Positions 1 through 7,798 of a stretch of DNA of 64,000 nt are shown piece by piece. Source of the stretch: Blattabacterium cuenoti (GTDB taxonomy: Bacteria; Bacteroidota; Bacteroidia; Flavobacteriales; Blattabacteriaceae); assembly GCF_014251955.1 (NCBI RefSeq), contig NZ_CP059203.1, forward strand, positions 54,543 to 118,542, written 5' to 3'. The number at the start of each line of letters is the position of its first letter. Positions within the stretch are counted from its first letter, which is position 1. Under the pieces are notes generated by a model. The model did not search any database, was not told the DNA's origin, and worked only from the letters and a program-made list of their open reading frames with translations. The position numbers and the translations under genes were made by a program.

Positions 1-524
1 CCAACTTTTATCATCTCTTGAGAAGACAAATGAAATTAAATTTTAGGAAACCACTTATCGTTTTCACTCCAAAAAGTTTACTTCGTCATCCAAAATGTTT
101 CTCACAAATAGAAGAACTTTCTGAAGGAAAATTCCAGGAAATTTTAGATGATCCTAATGCAAATGAAAATATTGAAAAAATTACAAAATTAATTTTTTGT
201 TCTGGAAAAATATATTATGAATTATTAAACAAAAAAGAATCTATTAAAGATGAAAAAACCGCTTTAATTCGTATAGAACAAATTTATCCTTTAAAAGAAG
301 AAAAAATTAAAGAATTATTTCATAAATACAAAAACAAAAAAAGTGTTCTTTGGGTACAAGAAGAACCAGAAAATATGGGATTATGGAGTTTCATTTTAAG
401 AAAATTAGGAAGTAACATCCCATTCCATTTAATTGCACCATCTGAAAGCTCCAGTCCTTCTACAGGTTCTTATTCATATTTTTTTAAAATTCAAAATAAG
501 ATATTAGAAAAAGCTTTTAAATAA
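1..524 (+). CDS. sucA: 2-oxoglutarate dehydrogenase E1 component, C-terminal part
   Basis: This is the 3' end of a gene that begins before the window; the frame is open from base 3 and codes NFYHLLRRQ at once, a conserved motif of the E1 C-terminal region. E1 is the thiamine-diphosphate subunit that decarboxylates 2-oxoglutarate and passes the succinyl group to the lipoyl arm of E2. The visible part holds the KSLLRHP segment and the late LWVQEEPENMG stretch followed by a serine-rich end typical of OGDH E1. The E2 gene follows 13 bases downstream, so the two are probably co-transcribed. No ATG in this stretch is a real start; it is simply the tail of a roughly 900-residue protein. Confidence 0.93.
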   Translation, partial: NFYHLLRRQMKLNFRKPLIVFTPKSLLRHPKCFSQIEELSEGKFQEILDDPNANENIEKITKLIFCSGKIYYELLNKKESIKDEKTALIRIEQIYPLKEEKIKELFHKYKNKKSVLWVQEEPENMGLWSFILRKLGSNIPFHLIAPSESSSPSTGSYSYFFKIQNKILEKAFK

Positions 525-537
525 TAAAAAATTTTAT

Positions 538-1818
538 ATGATAATAAAGGTGAAGGTTCCTTCTCCAGGAGAGTCAATTACAGAGGTAGAAATTTCCTCA
601 TGGCTTGTTAAAAATGGAGATTACATTTCTAAAGGTCAGATAATAGCAGAAATAGATTCAGACAAAGCTACTTTGGAAATTTTTGCAGAAGAAAATGGAA
701 TCATAACCTTAATGAAAAAAAAAGGAGAAAAAATACAAGTAGGCGATGTTTTATGTCTCATAGAGAAGACTTCTGATAAAAAAAACCAATCCAATAAGAT
801 TCATGGAGAAAAAACAAAAAAAAATAATAAAATGGAGAATGAAACCATTAAAAAATATCCTTCTCCATCTGCAAAAAAAATATTGACAGAAAAGAATATT
901 TCTATAGAATCTGTTCAAGGAACGGGAAAACATGGAAGAATTACAAAAGGAGATTGTCTCCTCCTAGGAGGAGGAGAAGAAGATTCTTCTGCTACTACTC
1001 CTACTAATAATGATAATAATAATGAGGAGAGTCATTTTCCTGCGTCTGCTGCTGTAGTGAGAAGACCAACTACAACGATAATGTCTAGATACTATACGAA
1101 AACTCCTCTTTCTTCTCTCAGAAGAAAACTCTCTGAAAGATTAGTATCTGTTAAAAATAGGACAGCATTATTGACTACATTTAATGAAGTGGATATGCAG
1201 GAAATTTTTTTGATAAGAAAAAAATATAAAAATATTTTTAAAGAAAAACATGGAGTGAATTTAGGATTCATGTCTTTTTTTACTAAATCATGTGTTAGAG
1301 CATTATATCTATATCCAGATGTAAATGCAATGATTAGTGGAGAAGAAAAAATTAATTTTGAATATTGTGATATCAGTATTGCTATATCTGGACCAAAAGG
1401 ATTAATGGTTCCTGTAATAAGAAATGCAGAAAATTTATCATTTAGAGGAATAGAACAGGAAATTAACAGATTGTCTGAACGTGTTCGTAACGGAACAATT
1501 TCTATAGATGAAATGACAGGAGGGACGTTTACCATAACCAATGGGGGAATATTTGGATCTATGCTTTCTACTCCAATTATTAATCCACCTCAAAGTGCTA
1601 TTTTAGGAATGCATAAAGTCATGGATAGACCTGTCGTCATTAATGGATTAATTGAAATACGTCCTATAATGTATTTAGCGCTATCTTATGATCATAGAAT
1701 TATTGATGGAAAAGAATCTGTTGGATTTTTAGTTTCTGTAAAAGAAGCGATAGAAAATCCAATCAAATTTTTAATGGAGGGAAATGAAAAATATATTCAT
1801 AAAATATTAGAATTATGA
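538..1818 (+). CDS. sucB: 2-oxoglutarate dehydrogenase E2, dihydrolipoyl succinyltransferase
   Basis: E2 core of the 2-oxoglutarate dehydrogenase complex, which moves the succinyl group to CoA. The order is an N-terminal lipoyl domain (residues 1-75, lipoylated Lys43 in EIDSDKATLE), a peripheral-subunit-binding domain near 105-140 (SPSAKKIL and GTGKHGRITKGD), a low-complexity linker (about 145-185), and the catalytic domain with HRIIDG at His386-Asp390. The 426-residue length is normal. The linker is built from runs of simple codons (GGA, ACT, AAT/GAT), unlike the rest of the gene and probably under little constraint. It follows sucA closely. E3 (lpd) is not in this window. Confidence 0.95.
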   Translation: MIIKVKVPSPGESITEVEISSWLVKNGDYISKGQIIAEIDSDKATLEIFAEENGIITLMKKKGEKIQVGDVLCLIEKTSDKKNQSNKIHGEKTKKNNKMENETIKKYPSPSAKKILTEKNISIESVQGTGKHGRITKGDCLLLGGGEEDSSATTPTNNDNNNEESHFPASAAVVRRPTTTIMSRYYTKTPLSSLRRKLSERLVSVKNRTALLTTFNEVDMQEIFLIRKKYKNIFKEKHGVNLGFMSFFTKSCVRALYLYPDVNAMISGEEKINFEYCDISIAISGPKGLMVPVIRNAENLSFRGIEQEINRLSERVRNGTISIDEMTGGTFTITNGGIFGSMLSTPIINPPQSAILGMHKVMDRPVVINGLIEIRPIMYLALSYDHRIIDGKESVGFLVSVKEAIENPIKFLMEGNEKYIHKILEL

Positions 1819-1832
1819 TATGACTTAAAAAA

Positions 1833-3051
1833 ATGATTAATTATTTTCTTATTTTTATTTCTTTTTTTCATTATTTAATCCTTTTATTTTTTTATGAAAA
1901 AAAAATCCCTATCCATGTTATTGAATCCAAATTAGGTTTATTTTTTGATCGTAATGTTGTTTTTTCTGATACAACAACAATTAAGAAAAATAGAAGTAGG
2001 AATAGTAATGTGAAAAATAATAACATTACGAAGACAATTAACATAATGTTTATGTTGCCTTTATTAATAATGGATTCTACTAATAAAAATCATGAATTAT
2101 TGAGTGAACGTGCTTTATCCTTCTATCTTGGCTCTAAATATGCAAGTGATTTTTTTTTGTCAAAAAAACAAAAAATCAAGTTTTTGATACAAAAAATGAA
2201 AAAAATAGAATAATCAAATTTTTAGAAACATACAATTTTTCTAATACTCATGTTATTATAGGACCTTTTTTTCGTTCTTCCTTAGAAGAAGTTTCTAAAA
2301 AAAATAAAAAAATTCCCATCATTTCTCCATTCCATTTGTATCTTCTGATTCATTAAATGATTATCCTAATATTATTCAATCTGAAGTCAAAGACATTGAT
2401 CTTGTAGATCCCATTTTAGAAGAAATTAAATTTCTTTCTAAAAAAGAAAAGATTAAAACTTTATATTTATTAGGTACAACAAATAGATCTGAAAAAATAG
2501 CCGATTATATCAAATACAAATTACTACAATGGGATCCACATTTTCAAACTATTTTTTTCTATCATACTTTTCCAATTTCTGCGAATGTGAAAAAGTATCC
2601 TTTTTTTTCTGTTCTTTTAGGAGGAGATGCATATATTGGAAAACAATTTTTTGATTTTATTAAACATTTTTCTACAAAACAAATAAAACCTTTTGGAATA
2701 GGATATAATGATATTTATTATCAAAATATTCCTATATTAAAGAAATATAGATTTGTATTTACAACAAAACATCATTTTAACAAAAAAAAAAGAAAAATAT
2801 TTTCTATTATAAGAAAAAAATTTGGAAAAAATTTAAATAAATACAAATTATTAGGTTTTGATTTAACTTATGATCTATTATGTAGATTAACTACTACAAC
2901 AGATAGAAACCTTTTCAAAACTATAGAAAAAGAAGAATTTACGGGAATAGTTAGTAAGTATCACTATAAAAAAATTTCTAAGAAAGGAGGATATCAAAAT
3001 AAAGGATTATGGATTATTCGTCTTTTGTTTTGTAATTATTTTCTCAAATAA
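1833..3051 (+). pseudogene. Decayed periplasmic-binding-protein-like gene (Peripla_BP_6 type), two frameshifts
   Basis: Three reading-frame pieces line up as one former gene. Piece 1 (1833 to about 2150) begins with a hydrophobic segment and has a stretch like 'INI-hydrophobic ... ALSFYLGSKYASDFF'. Piece 2 (about 2162-2330, another frame) gives VFDTKNEKN and VIIGPFFRSS...IPIISPF. Piece 3 (about 2332-3051, third frame) continues FVSSDSLNDYPN and LYLLGTTNRS to the stop. This resembles type-1 periplasmic binding folds found with LysM domains in Bacteroidota; no LysM domain is left. The first shift coincides with a T9 run (2150-2158). The second, near 2325-2337, is not in a homopolymer, which argues for true loss rather than slippage. 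The last 16 bases overlap the convergent gene at 3036-3590. Confidence 0.7.
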
Positions 3052-3590
3052 GGATTTTGTCTATTTTTGTTACTCAGATTCATTTTTTTCATTTGGACTT
3101 TGATTATTTGAATATGATCATGTAATAACCCTGTTATATCCGTTTTTTTTGCTTCTAACAACAATAATTCAGCTCTTTTTTTATCTCCTTTTGACAAGGA
3201 AGCGATTGCTAAATTTAATTTAGCAATCGCTATGTTTTGTTTAAATTTTAATCCAAAATCTAAAGCTTTTTGCATATAGGTTTCTGATTGACGAATATCT
3301 GATTCTGAATAGAAAATTCCATTTAGAAAATAATAGTAGGCGATTTGATTTTTGGTAAGTTGTAATTTTGGATTTTTCACATATCCCAAATACTTCTTTA
3401 ACCCTTTCATATCTTTTTTTCGTATTTTCAAAAAAGCTAATAACAAAAATTCATTTCTGAAAATGAGAAAAATGGGAATAAAACTTAATGAGATGAGAAT
3501 TGTCCCCCATAAATAATTTTTCTGAAAAAAAAAATAAATAGATCCGATGAAAATAATTAAAAATAGGACTATTTTTGTATGTTTATTCAT
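3036..3590 (-). CDS. Small membrane protein with TPR-like helices, function unknown
   Basis: A 184-residue protein with two N-terminal hydrophobic segments (about residues 7-22 and 29-45, the latter rich in Ile, Leu and Phe) and then a soluble part of paired helices. The stretch from about 80 to 150 (YYFLNGIFY, AETYMQKAL-like spacing, IAKLNLAIASLSKGDKKRAELLLLEA) looks like two or three degenerate TPR units. It resembles short inner-membrane TPR proteins found in flavobacteria, but I cannot name a family with certainty. It starts 8 bases inside the end of the upstream esterase gene, so the two are likely translated from one message. Its 3' end runs into the facing pseudogene. Confidence 0.6.
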   Translation of the reverse strand: MNKHTKIVLFLIIFIGSIYFFFQKNYLWGTILISLSFIPIFLIFRNEFLLLAFLKIRKKDMKGLKKYLGYVKNPKLQLTKNQIAYYYFLNGIFYSESDIRQSETYMQKALDFGLKFKQNIAIAKLNLAIASLSKGDKKRAELLLLEAKKTDITGLLHDHIQIIKVQMKKMNLSNKNRQNPYLRK

Positions 3591-4251
3591 TGTTTTTTAT
3601 TATCCAATTAATGAGATCTTGATAGTTAGAATTGCATAAAGTATGTCCAGAATCGTATTCTTTGTAATGTAAAGAAAGAATTTTTTGATTTTTCAAAAAA
3701 TCTAATCCTTTTTTTGACCAATTGATAGGAATAATAGGATCATATTTCCCATGAGATATAAAAACTTCTAAATCTGAATAAAAAGTAGAATTTATTTTTT
3801 TTTTTTGTAAAAAACACTCTTCTAAATACCCACTTAATGCAATGACTTTTTTTACTTTATCTGGTTTTTTTAAAGCTATAGCATAGCTTAAAATTGCCCC
3901 CTGACTAAATCCACATAACCATACTTTTGTCCTGTTTAATTGATATTTTTCTATCGCTTCATCTATAAAATATGATATTTTTTCTATTGTTTTTTTAGCT
4001 TGTGAAATGTTATTTATGAATTTTTCTTGATTAGAAAAATCAATATCGTACCATGAATATTTATTATATCCAATTGAATAAATTCCTTGAATGCTGATTA
4101 TAAAAAAATTTTCTGGAATATCTCTTTTAAAAGAAAAAAGATCATTTTCATTGCTTCCATATCCGTGAATCATCAAAAAAAGAGGAGGAAAATTTTCATC
4201 AACTGGTTTTTTTATAATGTGTTTAATAGAAAGTTGATTATTTAAAAGCAT
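3583..4251 (-). CDS. Alpha/beta hydrolase, phospholipase/carboxylesterase family
   Basis: A 222-residue serine hydrolase of the small carboxylesterase type. Evidence is the oxyanion-region LMIHGYGSNENDLF near residue 30, the nucleophile elbow GFSQGA near residue 115, an ISHGKYDPIIP stretch carrying the catalytic Asp near 170, and GHTL near residue 203 carrying the catalytic His. There is no signal peptide, so it is probably cytoplasmic. The family hydrolyses carboxylic or thioester bonds; the natural substrate cannot be read from the sequence. It lies 22 bases after lolD and overlaps the following small membrane protein, forming a minus-strand cluster. Confidence 0.8.
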   Translation of the reverse strand: MLLNNQLSIKHIIKKPVDENFPPLFLMIHGYGSNENDLFSFKRDIPENFFIISIQGIYSIGYNKYSWYDIDFSNQEKFINNISQAKKTIEKISYFIDEAIEKYQLNRTKVWLCGFSQGAILSYAIALKKPDKVKKVIALSGYLEECFLQKKKINSTFYSDLEVFISHGKYDPIIPINWSKKGLDFLKNQKILSLHYKEYDSGHTLCNSNYQDLINWIIKNNE

Positions 4252-4273
4252 TTTTTTTGTTATTTTTACTTAC

Positions 4274-4954
4274 TTAAGTTATTATTCCTTTTTCTATTTT
4301 TAGTTTTTGATCAGCCATATCTGCTAATTGGATATTATGAGTAACTATCAAAAATGTTTGTTTAAATTTTTTTCTAAGATAAAAAAAAATAAGATGTAAC
4401 TTTTCAGCGTTTTTCGCATCTAAATTTCCAGAAGGTTCATCCGCAAAAATCACTTTAGGATTATTAATTAAAGCTCTTGCTACTGATAATCTTTGTTTTT
4501 GTCCTCCAGATAGTTCTTCAGGTTTTGAATTTTCATATTCAGAAAGATTCAATTGATTCAATAGTTTTTTTGCTCTTTTTTTCACATGATATTTATCATT
4601 TATTTTCTTATTTATAAATCCAGGTAAACAAACATTTTCTAATGCTGTGAATTCAGGAAGAAGCTGATGAGTTTGAAAGACAAAACCTATTTCTTCATTT
4701 CTAATTGTGGAAAGTTTTTTATCAGAAATAGAGAACACATCTTCTCCATTTATTTTTAAAATAGTTTTTTTATTTTTCTTGAAAGTAGGTTTATCTAATG
4801 TCCCTAATATATGTAGTAATGTACTTTTTCCAGATCCAGATTCTCCTAATATACATACTATACTTCCTTTTTTTACTCTTAAATTTACACCTTTCAAGAT
4901 TTCGTATTTTCCAAATGATTTGTATATATTTTCAGCTTGAACCATAATTTTCAA
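4274..4954 (-). CDS. lolD: ABC transporter ATP-binding protein, LolD-like
   Basis: A 226-residue ABC ATPase with Walker A GESGSGKST (near residue 37), a Q-loop in FVFQTHQLLPEFTALENV, the signature LSGGQKQRLSVARA, Walker B VIFADEPSGNLD, and a switch His in VTHN. The 'LLPEFTALENV' and 'EPSGNLD' wording is typical of the LolD/MacB/FtsE class, and LolD, the ATPase that releases lipoproteins toward the outer membrane, is the usual flavobacterial assignment. Its membrane partner LolC/E is not adjacent, so substrate assignment is inference. A second ATG three codons in (MVQAENIYKSF) is an equally good start. Confidence 0.82.
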   Translation of the reverse strand: MKIMVQAENIYKSFGKYEILKGVNLRVKKGSIVCILGESGSGKSTLLHILGTLDKPTFKKNKKTILKINGEDVFSISDKKLSTIRNEEIGFVFQTHQLLPEFTALENVCLPGFINKKINDKYHVKKRAKKLLNQLNLSEYENSKPEELSGGQKQRLSVARALINNPKVIFADEPSGNLDAKNAEKLHLIFFYLRKKFKQTFLIVTHNIQLADMADQKLKIEKGIIT

Positions 4955-5046
4955 AATTTTTGTTATGAATTCACAAACAAAAAAAACGTTTCAAAAATAA
5001 ACGAATTTTAATTTAAATTTACTTTTTCACATAAAAACTATTCTAA

Positions 5047-6255
5047 ATGAATTTATATGAATTTCAGGGAAGGGAAATATTAAATTCTTTTTCTATTAAG
5101 GTCCCTAACGGAATTGTTGCTTCTACTCCAGAAGAATCTGTAAAAGCAGCAAAAAAAATATTAAAAAAAACAAAAAAAAAATCTTTAATTATTAAAGCTC
5201 AGATCCATGCAGGAGGACGTGGAAAAAGTGGGGGCATACAAATAGCAAAATCTTTAGAAGAAGTCTATGAAAAATCAAAAAATATTTTAGGAAAATATTT
5301 GATTACTCCACAAACTTCAAAAAAAGGAAAATTGGTTCGTCAAGTTCTCATATCTGAAGATGTATATTCTTATATTTCTCCTCAGGAATATTACATATCA
5401 ATATTTCTGAATCGTGATATAGAAAAGAATATGATTGTTTTTTCTAAAAAAGGAGGAATGGATATAGAAGAGGTGTCTAGAAACCATCCAGATAAAATAT
5501 ACACAGAAGAAATAGATCCAGGATTAGGAATACAGTTTTTTCAGATTAGAAGAATTGGTTTTCTTTTAGAGATTATAAAAATTTCAGATTTGAATAATTT
5601 CAGAAATTTTGTAATTTCTCTTTACAAAGCTTATTTAGATTGTGATGCCTTACTTTTAGAAATCAATCCTTTAATTAAAACTTTTGATAATCAAATTATA
5701 GCGGTAGATACAAAAATTGTATTAGATGATAACGCTTTATTTCGTCATAAAAAATATTATGATGAAATGCGTGATCAAAAAAAAGAAGATCCCATTGAAA
5801 TAAAAGCTTTCGAAGCTAAACTGAATTTTTTAAAATTGAAAGGAAATATTGGTTGTATGGTTAATGGAGCTGGATTAGCTATGGCAACTATGGATATGAT
5901 TCAATGTTGTGGAGGAAATCCAGCAAATTTTCTAGATATAGGTGGAGATGCTGATAAAAATCGTGTAGAAAAAGCTTTTCGTATCATTTTAAATGATAAA
6001 TCTGTCAAAGCAATATTAATAAATATTTTTGGGGGAATTGTTCGTTGTGATACAGTAGCAGAGGGGATTATGAATTCATATCATACAGACGATGATATTG
6101 ATATCAAAAAAAAAATACCAGTGGTTATTCGTTTACAAGGAACAAATGAAATTTTGGCAAAAAAAATTATTAAAACCAGTAAATTACCTATTTATTACGT
6201 TGATACTTTAGAAAAAGCAGAGGGTAAAATTAAAGAAATTTTAAAGAAAATATGA
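5047..6255 (+). CDS. sucC: Succinate-CoA ligase beta subunit
   Basis: A 402-residue beta subunit of succinyl-CoA synthetase, the TCA step that makes succinate with substrate-level ATP or GTP synthesis. The N-terminal MNLYEFQGRE and an ATP-grasp glycine loop AGGRGKSGG (about 55-63) identify it. The Mg-binding region LLLEINPL lies near 200, and the C-terminal CoA-ligase part has ILINIFGGIVRCD near 320 to 330. The alpha subunit sucD is not in the window, so the pair is split, as is common in Bacteroidota. The stop codon overlaps the dnaX start by four bases (ATGA), so the two are translationally coupled. Confidence 0.95.
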   Translation: MNLYEFQGREILNSFSIKVPNGIVASTPEESVKAAKKILKKTKKKSLIIKAQIHAGGRGKSGGIQIAKSLEEVYEKSKNILGKYLITPQTSKKGKLVRQVLISEDVYSYISPQEYYISIFLNRDIEKNMIVFSKKGGMDIEEVSRNHPDKIYTEEIDPGLGIQFFQIRRIGFLLEIIKISDLNNFRNFVISLYKAYLDCDALLLEINPLIKTFDNQIIAVDTKIVLDDNALFRHKKYYDEMRDQKKEDPIEIKAFEAKLNFLKLKGNIGCMVNGAGLAMATMDMIQCCGGNPANFLDIGGDADKNRVEKAFRIILNDKSVKAILINIFGGIVRCDTVAEGIMNSYHTDDDIDIKKKIPVVIRLQGTNEILAKKIIKTSKLPIYYVDTLEKAEGKIKEILKKI

Positions 6256-7706
6256 AAAAAATGTTTTCTTCCATTGTATTGTCTAAAAAGTATAGACCCC
6301 TAAAATGGAACGATGTTATTGGACAAAAAGAAATAACAATTTCTTTAAGAAAAGCAATCATAAAAAATCGTTTATCTCAAATTTTGTTATTTCTTGGTCC
6401 AAAAGGAGTTGGAAAAAATACATGTGCGCGTCTTTTGTCTCAAGAATTAAATTTTTTTTCAGAAGGAGAAGACCAATCCTTGAATTTATTTGAAATAAAT
6501 GGTTTTTTGAAACATTCAGTAGAAGATATTAATGAAATAATCCATCAAATTCGTTTTTATCCAAAAAAAGGAAAATATAAAATATTTATTATCAATAATA
6601 TACATTTTTTTACACAAAAATTTTTTAACGTTTTTTTTAAATTGTTAGAAAAACTACCTTTACATGTATTATTTATTTTCTGCGAAACAGAAAAAAATAA
6701 AATGCTAGATTCTATCATTTCACGTTGTCAAGTTTATGAGTTTAAATCTATTTCTTTAAAAAACATTTATTTGTATTTGAAAATGATAGCTGAAAAAGAA
6801 GATATAGAAATAGAAAATGAAGCTTTATTTGTGATTTCTCAATATGTCAATGGATCATTAAGTGATGCCATTTACACTTTTGATAAATTAACTATTCATG
6901 AAGAAAAAAAAATATCTAAGGAATTTGTGATGGAAAAACTTGGAATTTTGAATCCTAATTATTATTTTCAAATCATTGATTCTCTTTTAGAAGAAAAATC
7001 TTTTTATAAAGTATTAATTTTATTAGATAAAATATTAAAAAATAAAATTCATTATATTCATTTTATAAATGGATTTCTCAAACATCTTAGAGGTTTGTTA
7101 TTATCTAAATATCCTGAAACAAGACTACTTTTAAAATTAAAAAATCAAACAATTATACAATCTTACATACAACAATCAGAAAAAATATCTTATTTTTTTT
7201 TAATGAAAGCTTTAATGATTGGTTGTAGAATGGAAAACAAATTAATATTTAGTAAAAATCCAAGATTAATAATAGAAATATATCTAATGCAATTATCAAA
7301 TTATTCTATTAATTTGAAGAAAATTTTTTTTTGTGAAAAATTAAAAAATAAAAAAATTCAATACTTGCAAGAAAGTTGGAAAAATTTTATACAGAGATTT
7401 TCTGATAAAATTAATCCCACTTATTTAAATTCATTGACAAATAAAACACAATTTCACATATCATCTTCTAAAAAGAGGATATTTCTGATGATTCCTTCCA
7501 AATTAGGAACGACTCGTGAGTTTCTTTTAATACAAACATCTTTTGTTAGATATTTTAGAAAAAAATTTAACAATCCATATTTAGAATTTAAAATAATGAT
7601 CCAAGAATCAGAAAATTCAAAAGAACAATACGATTTTCTATCAAAAAAAAACAAGTGTGTAGAAAAATTAATTAAACGATTAAATTTAAAGGTTTCATCA
7701 TCATAA
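6252..7706 (+). CDS. dnaX: DNA polymerase III gamma/tau-like clamp-loader subunit with altered ATPase motifs
   Basis: The N-terminus SKKYRPLKWNDVIGQ and overall layout are DnaX-like: AAA+ module to about 230, then helical domains, 484 residues in all. Several hallmark residues are changed. Walker A reads GPKGVGKNT (49-57), with Lys55 kept and the expected Thr56 now Asn. Walker B, usually IIDEVH, reads IINNIH (113-118), so both acidic residues are Asn. The four-cysteine zinc module that normally follows Walker A is missing. The SRC arginine-finger motif is kept (SRCQ, 157-160). As drawn, the protein could contribute structure and an arginine finger but probably not hydrolyse ATP well. It is coupled to sucC. 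A second, intact dnaX elsewhere in the genome is possible. Confidence 0.82.
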   Translation: MKKMFSSIVLSKKYRPLKWNDVIGQKEITISLRKAIIKNRLSQILLFLGPKGVGKNTCARLLSQELNFFSEGEDQSLNLFEINGFLKHSVEDINEIIHQIRFYPKKGKYKIFIINNIHFFTQKFFNVFFKLLEKLPLHVLFIFCETEKNKMLDSIISRCQVYEFKSISLKNIYLYLKMIAEKEDIEIENEALFVISQYVNGSLSDAIYTFDKLTIHEEKKISKEFVMEKLGILNPNYYFQIIDSLLEEKSFYKVLILLDKILKNKIHYIHFINGFLKHLRGLLLSKYPETRLLLKLKNQTIIQSYIQQSEKISYFFLMKALMIGCRMENKLIFSKNPRLIIEIYLMQLSNYSINLKKIFFCEKLKNKKIQYLQESWKNFIQRFSDKINPTYLNSLTNKTQFHISSSKKRIFLMIPSKLGTTREFLLIQTSFVRYFRKKFNNPYLEFKIMIQESENSKEQYDFLSKKNKCVEKLIKRLNLKVSSS

Positions 7707-7713
7707 GATGATG
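7696..7713 (+). terminator. Hairpin at the dnaX stop codon
   Basis: CATCATC and GATGATG form a 7-bp perfect stem with the loop ATAA. The dnaX TAA stop lies partly in that loop. Only three T residues follow, so termination would be weak; it could also be chance. Confidence 0.25.
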
Positions 7714-7798
7714 TTTGATCAATAAATAATTGATTTATTTCATTTGTAGAAATAAAAGATATCATTTATCTTTTTCTATCAATTAATGATTTGAATTT

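Noticed and set aside
1092..1541. Long minus-strand frame opposite sucB
   Set aside because: It mirrors the conserved catalytic domain of sucB and shows no recognisable protein motifs.
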